Assembly: GCA_003550325.1 (NCBI GenBank)
Contig: QKWP01000251.1
Coordinates: forward strand, 62,001-126,000
From: Gigaspora rosea
Taxonomy: Eukaryota; Glomeromycota; Glomeromycetes; Diversisporales; Gigasporaceae
Length of the DNA: 64,000 bases
Direction: 5' to 3'
Part shown: piece by piece, positions 37,025 to 47,742 of the stretch
Layout: every line of letters starts with the position of its first letter
Numbering within the stretch: the first letter of the stretch is position 1
Translations under genes and position numbers: made by a program
Notes under the pieces: generated by a model
What the model was told of the DNA's origin: nothing
Databases searched by the model: none
The model's input: the letters and a program-made list of their open reading frames with translations, nothing else

Positions 37025-38120
37025 ATGTCAGCTATTGCAACAAAAATCGTTGAGAAATATAAACTCACCTCAAAGATGGATATATCAGAACTTGGTCAAT
37101 ATACCTCAAGTTTCTCAAGAATCTTACTAATGATATAAAGCGGAATCAGGCACGCAGACGCCTTTAGGATAGCTTTAAATTTAGTAGTGAACAGGTGAGT
37201 ATATTGATACCCAACCAGAGAAGTGGTAAAACTAAAGTCATAAATTTTGCAACTTCCGATAGTTACCAAATTCCCTATCCAACTCCACAAAATTTTGAAG
37301 AAACTATCAGAGAAATGGTACATCAAATTATGCGAGATAATCTCAGTGCTAGTGTTGTAAAAGCTGAAGCTCTGCTTTAGCCAATTCAGCGCCAAACGCC
37401 AATGCTGGCTCATCACGTCTTTTCTGACTCCAAAGAGAACTAAAAAATCTTGGCACTTCATTCCAAATAATCGAAGCTACAAAATTTCCTGATATTACAA
37501 AAGATGCCAATGAAATTCAGAGAGATCGACGTAAATTTGTCGAGGCATTCGAGAGAATTGATTATCCAGACCACTTTACATTCGAATCAGTTAAGAAAAG
37601 ATTAGATAAGTATGATATTTCTATCCTGCCTGATTTACAAGCTCTCGCAGATGTTATGATAATGCTTTGTATACGCCCCTCTGAACTTACAACTTTATGC
37701 ATTACAGACTCTGGAGTAACGGGTCATGCGAAGAACAGAGGTCAGCCAGATATTCTTAGAAAATTTAGATCTATGGAGAAGGATCAAGAACGAGCCAAAG
37801 AATTACTAACCTGGATACAGAATGCCATATCTTCTGGTCGAATGGGTAATCCAGGTAAGCCAGGAGTTAAATGGTTCAATAGATTCTTAAAGGATTATAA
37901 TTTAATTCCTCGCTATTTACGTAAAATAGGGGCTGTATATGCTGTGGTAGTACATGAGGCAAGGAATTTAGCTCATGCTATGACAATCGCTAGTCAAGCA
38001 CTTCAACACAATCCTGACAATAATACTTCTCCTGCACAAAACTATGTTATAGTAAATTACAGAAAAATTGGACAATCCCCAGATCAAGCAAGACCATTCC
38101 GACTTTACGATAAGAACTAA
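37025..38120 (+). pseudogene. Tyrosine recombinase, 5' half frame-broken
   Basis: The last 154 codons (37656-38120) are open. They show a tyrosine recombinase core: box I Arg in MLCIRPSELTTL, then RKIGAVYAVVVHEARNLAHA with the His-x2-Arg box, and a Tyr in QNYVIVNYR at the nucleophile position. Upstream, pieces in other frames fit the same protein: from ATG 37025, then YQIPYPTPQNFEE near 37260, then EATKFPDITKDANEIQRDRR near 37470-37530. At least three frameshifts and a stop are needed to join them. Its presence beside a DDE-type integrase is unusual. It may be cargo acquired by the giant element, or a nested Crypton-like element without visible ends. Confidence 0.7.
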
Positions 38121-38200
38121 CCATGCTTTTTCGCTTTCATCATATTCACAGAAAATCTTTATTATCATTGCCGGAGATATTTACTTCATAGCTAAGACGA

Positions 38201-38504
38201 TTAAAAGTCAGACCCAGACGCGGATGAAGAAGAAGATGAGGACTCAGATGTGGTATCATTAAAAATTAGTTTTTTTCCAGCATTGCATTTTCTTTTAACC
38301 TCAGATGGTGTATGATTTCTTCGAGAAATATCTGGGTTTGCTATCAAGTTTATAATATCTTGCTGAATCTCAGGTTTTACTATTTTTAGTAATTGACGGA
38401 GAGAGATCTGAATTTTTTTTATTTGACACTTGTTTAATAATGCGAGATATCACACTATTACCATTTCGAGATTTATGATTATTTTCTAATGCAGCTTTAT
38501 TCAT
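38201..38504 (-). pseudogene. Small Ser-rich protein, about 100 residues, one frameshift
   Basis: ATG at 38504 starts MNKAALENNHKSRNGN. Around 38,370 the frame shifts by one base, then runs through EIQQDIINLIANPDISRR to a Ser-rich end (SESSSSSSSASGSDF) with TAA at 38201. Codon use and the low-complexity acidic Ser tail look like real coding sequence. No family recognised. It converges on the tyrosine recombinase gene (80-bp gap). Confidence 0.5.
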
Positions 38505-38580
38505 TGTCAATATCGTGTAGTAATATGTACCTTAGTACTAGCTTCACTATTATTTATTATATTAATATATAATAAAATTT

Positions 38581-39303
38581 TTTTTTTTTTTTTTTTTTTT
38601 TAAGTTTAGAGGCCGTGTGCTATGGCCGGGATTTTATTATGAGTTATAGTGACGTAATATTTGTTACATGAATGAGGATACAACTAGCCACACGTGCACT
38701 TTTGGTGCCTAATTTAAGTAGTCCGCCCGAAGGTTCTACACTAGCTGCCATACCTACAACCCAACTACGGGAATTGTCTATTTAAACCCTCTGGTTCATG
38801 GTCCTCCTATTACTACCGACGCACTACATTTAATGCAGATATTGTAGGCCACAACCCTTTTAAGTTCGATGACCTAAGGGCTACTTTACCCTCGCACAAG
38901 AGCCTACCGGAACAAATTCCATGTCCCATACATGTACCATTGCCCGGATTTGGTAACCGAGGCTACCTGCCCTTATTAGGTTCGTTCCGATCGTAGTATC
39001 CGCCTTCTCTGGTGCATACCGTAGGACCGATTTTCACTACCTCCTAACTCGGGTCTTGCCAAACGGGTTCTTGTGGGTTTTTTCCGGTTCCCTGGATTTG
39101 CGATGTAACACATACAACATTGCGCCCGCAGGCTCCCATTCAAGATGGTGGAACCAAGGTTACAGGTTTAGCGCCCAACCGCTCATAAGCCACAATCACC
39201 GAACGCAGATTTAACTTCAAAACGTTGCCAGTGGGATTCGAACTGTCAACCTGCCGCTTGGGGGGTGACACCTTGACCACTTCTCTAAGGCGCCACACCC
39301 CAC
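38581..39303 (-). mobile_element. tRNA-headed retroposon (SINE-like), 723 bp
   Basis: A 16-bp target duplication ATATATAATAAAATTT (38565-38580 and 39304-39319) flanks the insert. On the minus strand it starts near 39,303 with a tRNA-like head: TAGAGAAGTGG fits box A, and AGTTCGAATCCC fits box B about 35 bases later. It ends in a poly(A) of about 21 (the T run 38581-38601). The body is clearly GC-richer than the surroundings and has no ORF. Long duplication, poly(A) and pol III head indicate LINE-mediated retroposition. At over 700 bp it is long for a SINE. Confidence 0.85.
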
Positions 39304-39661
39304 ATATATAATAAAATTTAGAATAAATAATAATTATTTTTTGGTGATGTCATGTTTTTTAAATCCATGAATTGGAGATCAGCATATAAGTATTTCAAAA
39401 GAAATGGTACTAACCGCACTTATCTATAAGTTAAAAATCATCCATAATTGCCATTGAAGATCTAGCAATGATCCTTTAGATCAAGACTTTGACTCTCCCA
39501 GCTCATACTAATTAATTCATGAATGAACAGATTGCCAAATCTGAAATTAGCTTAATAGAATCTGCAAATTAGTTTTGTTAGTCGTGAGAAATAAACTATA
39601 TAAAAAAGCTAAGTATAAGTAATTTTGTTATTAAAAACTTATCTGGTAACTCATCATTATT

Positions 39662-40663
39662 ATGTCTCTTACTAATTTTCAAAATCTCGCCTTGAATATT
39701 TTAAAAGAAACAAAACATAACATAGTACAAGATATCATTGTTACAGAATTGCCACCATGTAAACTATGTGAAAACAAAATATTATCTGTTAATTTCAAAT
39801 CATTTACAATACTTTCATGTGGACATATATATCATAGAAAATGTATAGAAAAAAAATTTTTACTTACAACAGAAAACAAATGCCCTTTATCTGATTGTAA
39901 TAAAATCATTGTTCCAGTAGTATCCGAACGAAGGTTTTCCGAATCATCATTTCAGTCTAGTGGAACTTCTGCTCTTGCAGAAATGTTAGGCGATGACTTT
40001 GGATTAGGTTCTCCAATGGCTGTATCACCATTATTGGGTCAGAAAGACCCCCACTTCGTAAGACAGAAGGTAGTCACAATAATAATCCAATATTAATTGA
40101 GAGTAAAACACAGAAAAAGCGTGTTAGTGATGCTAGTAATAAGTCATCAAGTAAGAAAGCAAGAAAGCAGGTTAAAAAAAGATTCACCTACATTAAAAAA
40201 ACTTATAAGCGAATTGACTACTGATGCTTCTGAAATCTCAAAAGTTAATGTAACATATAATAAAAATGCTACGAATTTTTTACAGCTCAATGATAATATT
40301 ACTCATGTAGAATCCAAAAATGAAAGCACAAATCAGGAACTCATTCAGTGTTATTACTCCTTTGGGGATAGTTTATCAATGCGCATAAATTATTATAAAA
40401 ATTTGAAACATGGAGACTTAGCATCCCAAGCATTAGTTAATGAAGAGGTTCGGGAACAAATTGGTAAAAAAATTTCTAATGATACTCTTTGTAAAAGAAC
40501 CGAAAAGGCGCAGAAAATATATGCTCTTTTTAATAGTATTTTTAAAGATAAGGGAAAAGAAATAATAGTTCGTATTAAAACATTTTTAGCATCATCTATA
40601 TCAAAATTAAGTTGGGAAGAGATTGAATACGTAATAGCCAGGATAATTCGTTCTAATCAATAA
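39662..40663 (+). pseudogene. RING-finger protein with conserved C-terminal domain (compensating frameshifts)
   Basis: A TATATAAAAA box lies ~60 bases before the ATG at 39662. Residues 33-79 form a RING-H2-like finger (C33, C36, C53, H55, H58, C61, C74, C79), so a ubiquitin E3 ligase role is plausible. After residue ~120 the frame is lost at the C run near 40,048. The intervening basic, Lys/Ser-rich segment (KKRVSDASNKSSSKKARKQ) reads in another frame to the A7 run near 40,170. The original frame then returns for a C-terminal helical domain (CYYSFGDSLSMRINYY ... FLASSISKLSWEEIEYV). The TAA at 40094 is read only because of the first shift. Two one-base changes in homopolymers explain everything, so sequencing error is a real alternative. 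Confidence 0.75.
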
Positions 40664-41177
40664 ATGTTTTAGTATCACGTGATTACTGCGTCTGTGAACT
40701 CGAGTTCACACTTAATGTCAAACAAATCAAAAATAATTATTATAATTTGAGTTACGGAATATTTATTTGTATATCTTATAAATAATAACAGGTGTTGAAA
40801 TTCCATACACGAGAGTTTTTACCTATGCTGTAAATGATCACAAACATAAATACCACCCATTACAGGTTTGTATATATAAAAAATTAGAACACATACGTAC
40901 GTACCAGTATATTATTTTTTTTCTGCTAATATATATGGGTGAAAAATATACATATATATTTTAACAATAATTCTCAAATGATTAATAAAAATAAATCTGA
41001 ATTAGCGATAATGATTAACAAAATTTATTGTTATCATTGTATGTACATACGTACATAATTTGTCCATATAAAATTTATCTGTGAGATGGGGCACAGGCAT
41101 ATGATGCCACATATTACAGGTTTGTATGTATAATAAAAAAATTAGCCAAGTATAATTATTTTTCTATTAATACAACA

Positions 41178-41423
41178 ATGATAAAAAATTATAACAATAC
41201 ATATACAAATAAAAAAAGACAAAATCACTTTGAAAAGTGGCAAATCTTTAGAGGCTGGAAGCATGGGTGTAAGGTTTGTGATGAATGCGATCATCATTCA
41301 CACCTATATTGTAAGACCTGTAAAAAAGTAGCGAATGGAATATATAAGCGGGTGAATGCAATAAGAATTTATATACAAAAAATAATACGTATCGATAACG
41401 TATCAATTCTTAGCATTAGATAA
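41178..41423 (+). CDS. Small Cys-rich hypothetical protein
   Basis: 81 codons from ATG. The centre has a Cys pattern (GCKVCDECDHHSHLYCKTCKK) typical of small zinc-binding modules, with basic flanks. Upstream pieces (near 40,800 and 41,100) each end CAG/GTTTGTAT and could be exons of a longer gene, but joins are not certain. No family recognised. Confidence 0.4.
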   Translation: MIKNYNNTYTNKKRQNHFEKWQIFRGWKHGCKVCDECDHHSHLYCKTCKKVANGIYKRVNAIRIYIQKIIRIDNVSILSIR

Positions 41424-41705
41424 AAATAAAATTGATACATGGCATATGACATAAAACCCTGGCTTATGTATAATTTATTTGTGAGATGGGCAATCCTCGA
41501 TTTATACTTTGATATAAGCTAAAAATAAATTGGAATTTTTGATTTTACCACTAAGCCCAAAATATTTAAATAAATTCGTATTTGATATAAATGTATTACA
41601 GAATAAAATGGAAGATCAGAGGGCATAGGACCCCCCTTCTTTATTAATAATAATCGTTGCCGAGCAACAATATACAAACAAAAAATTATATTTATTTTTT
41701 TTATA

Positions 41706-42182
41706 CTATTCAATTTCACCTCTATTATATCTCTCTTGATCACTACAATCACCACTAGCGCCATTTCCATACCACATATAATTGTCGAATTCATGCTCCT
41801 CGTTAGGATCATAGTCTGGATCATCTAATTAATACACAGAATTAAACCATATTTTATTTTCTTTGACTTAAAATAGATGTGAGAAGGTAGAATTTTACTT
41901 ACCATATCTGTTTCTTCTATTTCTGCATTGACGATTGGAATTAAATGTTCTTTGGCTAGGTCTTGGGTTGGGTGGTGTTGAGGTGACAGGATAGACGGTA
42001 TTGGGGGTGTTACTATTATTAGTCCTGGAGTGGTGGTGGCATTGGTTATGGTGGTGGTGCTATCATTAGTCTTGGGGGTGGTAGCATCGTTAGTCTTGGG
42101 GGTGGTGGCATTGTTAGTCTTGGGGGTGGTGGCATTGTTAGTCTTGGGGATGGTGCTATCTTTAGTGCTTATTACACGGTTC
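41706..42182 (-). CDS. Hypothetical two-exon gene with Thr/Pro octapeptide repeats
   Basis: The first exon (41903-42182) opens after a TTTATTTAG acceptor-like site. It encodes an eight-residue tandem repeat, NATTPKTN, about four times (24-bp repeat near 42,050-42,160), then a Pro-rich part and PIVNAEIEETDM before a GTAAGT donor. The likely next exon (41706-41824) follows TTAATTAG and in one frame gives an acidic tail (DPDYDPNEEHEFDNY...GEIE*). The phase of the two does not match by one base, so either a frameshift or a different acceptor is involved. The start is not found. No family recognised. Confidence 0.4.
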
Positions 42183-44942
42183 TAAATAAAAAATATAGTA
42201 AGTAAAATTCGTTTTCATAGTCGCTGTTAAACAAAATGACATTACTTTAAAAATAAATTATGATCGGGTAAAAAAATTATATATGAGCAAAATAACCCAC
42301 CTACAAGAAGCAGTAAAACCGCATATTTTTATACCAACCATTCGCTAGATCTAAAAAACTTGCTAGTTATATAATTAGTAATTGCGTTACTCTAACACAA
42401 GCCGGACCACACTTAACAAAGCAACTCCGTTTCGGGCATAAGTTCTAAACACTAGATCTATTCTACAGTTTTTAGGTAAATTAACCCCCTTAGATTCGAC
42501 GATTGCTACTATGCTACGAAGTGAAAAAGTCAACGATCTCGACGATCTGGAATTCCAAAACCCTGCAACATATGAATTTGAATAAAACTACTGATAAATA
42601 ACGTTATACTCTTTCCTCTTATGGCCCATTTAAGTCCCATTTGTGATTTGTTCTTATCACGGGATCACATATAATAAGAAAAGGGTTTAGTTATTCGTAA
42701 TATTTGTTATGAATCAAAAATTGACCATGAGAAATTAAGGTAACACCGCATAAAATTTAATGCGGGCCATTGATTATTAAAGCCGGTCAAGGTTTTATCA
42801 CTTGTTATCATTATAAAAATATAAAAACATTAAAATCAGTTAATACTCTGATCGCTTCTGTAAATAAGAAGTAGGGTTAGATCTTCCAAGATCTGAGAAT
42901 TCAAAATCCCTATAACAAATGAATTTTATCAAAACTACTAATAAAGAACGTTATACTCATTGCCTTTTTAGGATGCAAAGCATCCCCTGCTTCGCAGAGT
43001 CCCATTCTTATCGCGGGTTCGTATAGAGTAAGTAAAAGGGTCTAGACATTATTCGCATTATTCGTAATATTCGTTAATAAAAAAATTGACCGTGAAAATT
43101 AATTCTAATGTGGGCCATCTTAATCCCTATGATTAGGCGAACCATCACGGAACGATCATGGAAAATTTTTATTAAATTTATATGCACCATCATGGAACGA
43201 TCATGGAAAGTCGCATGGGTAATTAGAATTATTCGGAAATTTAAAATTCTAAATTTTGCTGTTATTACAGAAATAAATTCATATGTATCAACAGTTGATA
43301 CGTAGAACGTGGTTGCATTAAAATAGCGCACATGTATTTACGAAAACAAACCTGCTAAATATATCGAATTTTAGTTCCAAAAATCGTGATGTATGTTGAT
43401 CGAGCATCCCGCATAATGCTTGTGACTGAACAATCTAATCGGTTGGGATGTACGAATATTTATGGCTTTTTGTTAAGCCACTACCTCTTGGCTAAAATAG
43501 CACATATATATTTATAGATAATTTGAAGCCCACAGTCTAAAATAATGCGCTATTAATTACATTCTTTTTTAGGTAAACCAGTCCCACGAATCTTCACGGC
43601 CCCCGCATAGTTTTTTATGAAACATCTATTCTAAATTTGTAGGTCTCGAAAGTGCTATCGAATGATTACGGTGTCAAATATAGAATTTCATGTCGAATTA
43701 TCATAGCACCAAATGTAATTAATTACCGGATAGTCTGTTATTTATATCCGGATATGGTGTGATGACATAGCCACATGCATGTATGTATAAAACCCAATTT
43801 TTTTGATAATCCATACATAAGCTAATATTCCACCTTGCACTAGATTGTCTTCATGTCGATAAGGGGATTGCTCGAGTTATTTGCACGGGTTTGTGGAATT
43901 CAACAGAGCTATGATAGTCCTGTGCTTTAACGAAGGTAATTTGTCTGGTCCATGAAAATACACAATCTAACTGTATCTTTAATATGTAGTCGTCTCAGGA
44001 TCTGACTATTACCTCTCTGCAATTTACTTCTTCTCCGATAGTTATGCAAAAAATTTCATCTATAACTTTAGGTGATAGGGCCTCTGACTATGCATAATCT
44101 TCTCAGGTACAGTCATTACTTTTCAAAGTGGGCCCGGGATCCGACTGTTACCTTCCCACAATTTATTTTTTTTTATGCTTATAAAAACCCAATTTTAGAG
44201 AGCGCGATCGTCAAATTATCATTGTTTGCATAGTAAGGAGAGGAAGATCACGTAGGCTTCCCGCGGTTTAGTCCACTGAACTACGAGATGAGAAATAGTT
44301 TGAATGTATCCACCTCGAAACTTAGATAAACACATAACATTTTCTTTTATCCTGGGCGTGATCGTCATTCTCGATGTGGGCGTGTATTAGGGGAAGGTGA
44401 CACAGACTTCCTAAACAACTGAACCATACTACAGAGAGTGATTGAATGCATCCACCAGAAAAAATAATAAACAAAATTTAAGAGACTTGTCTCATTGCTC
44501 TGCAATACCTTAACATACTGTCATCAATTAGTAAAGTTATATTCGACCTGAACCAGGTATGTATTGCATTTCAAATTTGTTAATTTATGTTGAATCGCTT
44601 TTGTGTTGATAGAATGACCACCCAGGTTACTTGTTTACGGATATACATAGTTATGCAAAAAATTTCGCTTGAGTTTTCACCTCTTGACGATAGGGCCTCT
44701 GACTTTGAATATTGTGTTTTCGAAAGGGCATGATCATCATTGCTGGTGGCTTAGTACTTTGACTTGGGTGGTTCGTTCAGTCCCCAAAAATAATCAATTA
44801 GGTGATTCAATTGGACTGCATAAAATATAATTTAATCTCATTTTTTATTTTTCTCTGAGTTGCATTCACTCTTACTATAACAATTATTGCAAGTAGATCT
44901 TTTTACTATATGTAACGACAAATTTTTTTTAGGTAAGCTAGT
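42183..44942. other. Gene-free interval of the giant transposon with internal repeats
   Basis: No ORF with recognisable features in 2.7 kb. About 200 bases at 42,535-42,740 are repeated, diverged, at 42,885-43,100 (shared: ATGAATTT, AACGTTATACTC, TTATTCGTAATATT, AAAAATTGACC). A second pair, TTATGCAAAAAATTTC followed by GATAGGGCCTCTGACT, occurs near 44,045 and 44,650. CATCATGGAACGATCATGGAAA-like blocks recur near 43,145 and 43,190. It may be remnants of nested elements. Confidence 0.5.
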
Positions 44943-45269
44943 GTTAAGACACATATAGACATAATTAACCAAGAATCCCAAACCCAAGATACTATTCTGA
45001 TTTGTTCATGTGATCAGACACATAGGTGTCCTTGCTTCGCATGTGAGGATGAGATTAATCACCGGGTTAAGAAAGAGGTCAATGTTTTATTTCAGCGATT
45101 ATTGGAATACAATGAAAAAACTTTTGATAAATTTATGTGAGAAATTACTATAGAGCATGAAAAGCGGGTTAATGAAAATAAAAAATTACGATATGAGGTT
45201 GAAGAAAAGAAGATAGAATTGCAAGAGGCAGAAAAATTCCTAAAATATCTGAAATCACATAAGATTTAA
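44943..45269 (+). pseudogene. Cys-rich coiled-coil protein, one in-frame TGA
   Basis: A Cys cluster (CSCDQTHRCPCFACE) is followed by a long charged helix rich in Glu/Lys (coiled coil) ending LKSHKI*. A TGA near 45,138 interrupts the helix, where Arg (CGA) would fit. No ATG is found upstream; a TTTTTTTTAG acceptor-like site precedes, so a first exon may exist. The 3' end overlaps the ATPase gene tail-to-tail by 15 bases. Function unknown. Confidence 0.45.
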
Positions 45270-46004
45270 GGGTGTATCCCAACCCAATCTAATAGCAAGT
45301 GGATCGTTTACTGCCTTGGTAAAATCAAAAACCACGAATTCTCGATTCCGCAAATGCTTATCAATAATTCTGGATGCTTTTTTTGGATTATCTGTATATT
45401 GACATATGATTCTACTAATATCGTCTCTACTACCCGATCCCCGAAATAGGCATAAATGTAAGATATTTTCATGAATAATTTTAGGTGTTTGTATATATTT
45501 CTGACTCACATATATAGGTGAGACATTTTGATGTCAACCACTAATTAAATAAGGAATAATTCATTCTTGTACTTTTTTCGATTCAGCACATAGATCCTCA
45601 AATACAACAACTGTACTTCGCTCTGGTAAGAATTTGGTTATATCTGAAATTTTATCTGAAGATATCCTTTTAAATGTGATATCCTCTCGATATGGTTTAG
45701 GTGCATTCACAAAAAACTGAAGGCTATTTTGTACAAGCCATTTCAGCTCAAAATGCTTGCCTATTAATACGAGATCATCATTTTTGATATAACAATTTCC
45801 TTTCTTACCTTTAAACATGCGTTGTAGTTTGTTACCAAGCATGAGATTTATAACCATGTTAGTTTTTCCACTATTGGATCAGCCACATACCAGTAATCTG
45901 AATGGGGCATCTGGACTAAATTTGTTGCCTTTCATTCGTTCTGAGAATTTTTTAGATGTCTCGTCGATATTGTATACAAATATAGGCATGCCTTTCTCTT
46001 TCAT
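45255..46004 (-). pseudogene. Packaging-type ATPase (A32/FtsK-HerA like), three in-frame TGA
   Basis: One frame of 250 codons from ATG 46004 (MKEKGMPIFVYNIDE) to 45255. The Walker A reads CG*SNSGKTN with TGA at 45879-45881 inside the loop. Walker B is VVVFEDLC. TGAs at 45561 and 45534 lie where the family has Arg-type residues (ISG*HQN corresponds to a conserved G-R-H). The distal part keeps SQKYIQTP and CLFRGSGSRDD. This family pumps DNA into capsids in Polintons and large DNA viruses. All three stops are one C-to-T step from CGA, and no frameshift exists. So the gene died by point decay, or these are deamination/methylation artefacts. Confidence 0.8.
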
Positions 46005-46057
46005 CTTATTCAAGCTAAGTAATTTTTATTATATCAAAAATATATATCCTATGTTTA

Positions 46058-47254
46058 TTATTCTGATAAATTATCCATATCTGACTTATCATTTGAATCC
46101 GAATACCAACCGATAATATTAAGAGTAGGAATTTTATTCTGCAAGGATATGATTGCATTTATGCTGATTTTCTCGCATTCCTCAATATCAAGCTTCCGGA
46201 GATTGCGTAAATTTGCTAATGCGGCCATAGATACATCAGTAATATTGCAACTTTCAAGATAAAGCTGTTCAAGTTTTGGGCACGATCGTGCTATTGCACA
46301 AATGGATTCATCGGATACAAGGCACCAACTAAAGTTAAGATATTTAAGATTTGGGTTGGATTGTGCAATTTTTTTAACTGATATATCAGTAATCTCTTCA
46401 CACCCTTCCAATATATATTTTTGCATATTCGGACATGCTGAAGCAATTACGCATATACCTTCATCAGTTATTTTTTGGCAATCAATTAAACTTAAACTGT
46501 AAAGTTTTGAGCATGATTTAGCAATCTGTTTTAATGATGCATCAGTAATATTACTACCGCATAAACCAAGATATTCTATATATGAGCAGTTTTCTGCAAT
46601 TAGGACTATAGATGTATCGGTAATATGTTTATTATAATTCAATTTTAAGCAACGCAAATTAGTACATAAGCGGGCAACTTTTTCCAATGATATATCAGAT
46701 AGTTTAGAAGATTCAAGTTTTAGGTATTGTAGATTTGGGCATGAATCTGTGATTTTACATAAAGTTGTATCTTTCATATTATAAAATTCACTAGTTTGTT
46801 TTATACCTTTACTATTGCATGAAACACTGAGGAATTCCAAAGGACAAATTTGTGCAATCTTACTAATAACTCTATATAATAAACCACAGCACCATTTGAC
46901 CTTTAGATGGTGTAAATTAGGACAGGATCTAGCGATCTCATACAGCACATTGTTAGAGACCTTACATCTAGAGAGATGAAGTCGAAATAAAAATGGAGCA
47001 TGTGGTTTATGGAACTTCGTTCTTCGCTCTGCGTATTTTCCACACATCACTTGTTTAAATTTTCTCTACCGTGTACATGTATTGTTAAGGTCACCAGAAA
47101 ATTCAGCCTTTTTCCATAATATTGGGGCGGAGTATAAATGCCACAACTGGTTGATGAATAAGGTCGGGTATAATGTTTTATCTTCAGCAAGATATGAGAA
47201 AATTTCAGTTAAAATTTCAGGGAGATATAGAGGGTGTAATTTAATGTACGGCAT
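46058..47254 (-). pseudogene. F-box / leucine-rich-repeat protein, one in-frame TAG
   Basis: From ATG 47254, residues ~9-50 are an F-box (LPEILTEIFSYLAEDKTLYP). After NTCTR a TAG (47066-47068) breaks the frame, where TGG is likely. The same frame then continues for 330 codons of AMN1/FBXL-type LRRs, about eleven repeats of ~25 residues (CPNLQYLKLESSKLSD pattern). Such proteins are substrate receptors of SCF ubiquitin ligases. A mobile element carrying both this and a RING protein suggests captured host ubiquitin genes. A re-start at the 47050 ATG would give LRRs without the F-box. Confidence 0.8.
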
Positions 47255-47274
47255 AGGTGCTTATATTTGTGAAT

Positions 47275-47742
47275 TTATTCTTTATGCAATAAATAACCTC
47301 TCTCTTGCAATTCACTTTTTATAAATGCATATAAATCCGAGTTGAATAGTATTTCAATCAGATCTATATCTTGCTTCTTGCATATCTCCCGCTTTTTTTC
47401 GTCGCATGCCTTTTGCTTATCCAAATCAATTTGACCTCACTTGTGGAACATTGCATTCTGATGATAGTGTTGTACTCCTTGATGCTCCCATGCCAGACGC
47501 AATTCCTCGTTATATCCATCAAGTCTAAGTCCACCTAAAAATTTATCCGAACATGGTGGGAACTTCTTATCTAATAAATCCTCAAAAATGTATCTACAGC
47601 ATCGCCCATTCTTATTGTAAAAACAAAGTGGACACCACTCAAATTTCATTGCAATCAATGGAAATGGGTACTCAAACTGATGCAGTCCATTTTCACAAGT
47701 CCAGAAGAATACATTCTGATTATTTATTTCGCCCAGTTTTAG
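47275..47742 (-). pseudogene. VSR-like zinc-ribbon endonuclease, N-terminally truncated
   Basis: The open frame (no ATG at the upstream end) starts with a zinc-ribbon half, CEN...EWCPLC. It continues with GRCCRYIFEDLL and the nuclease core LDGYNEELRLAWEHQGVQHY, in which Asp and Glu-x-GxxH resemble the very-short-patch-repair/PD-(D/E)XK fold. A TGA at 47437 interrupts it before a final helical segment (DKQKACDEKKREICKK). Its 5' end overlaps the integrase 3' end by ~23 bases on the same strand. The N-terminal repeats expected for the family are missing. Possibly a homing-type or defence nuclease; function inferred from motif only. Confidence 0.6.

Noticed and set aside
39226..39303. Functional tRNA gene on the minus strand
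   Set aside because: Box A and B are present, but the acceptor and T stems do not pair well and a 16-bp target duplication plus poly(A) shows it is the head of a retroposon.
45255..46004. Reassigned TGA codon (TGA read as Arg) in the element
   Set aside because: TAG stops and frameshifts occur in the same element, and one TGA is CGA in the partner TIR, so CpG decay explains it better.
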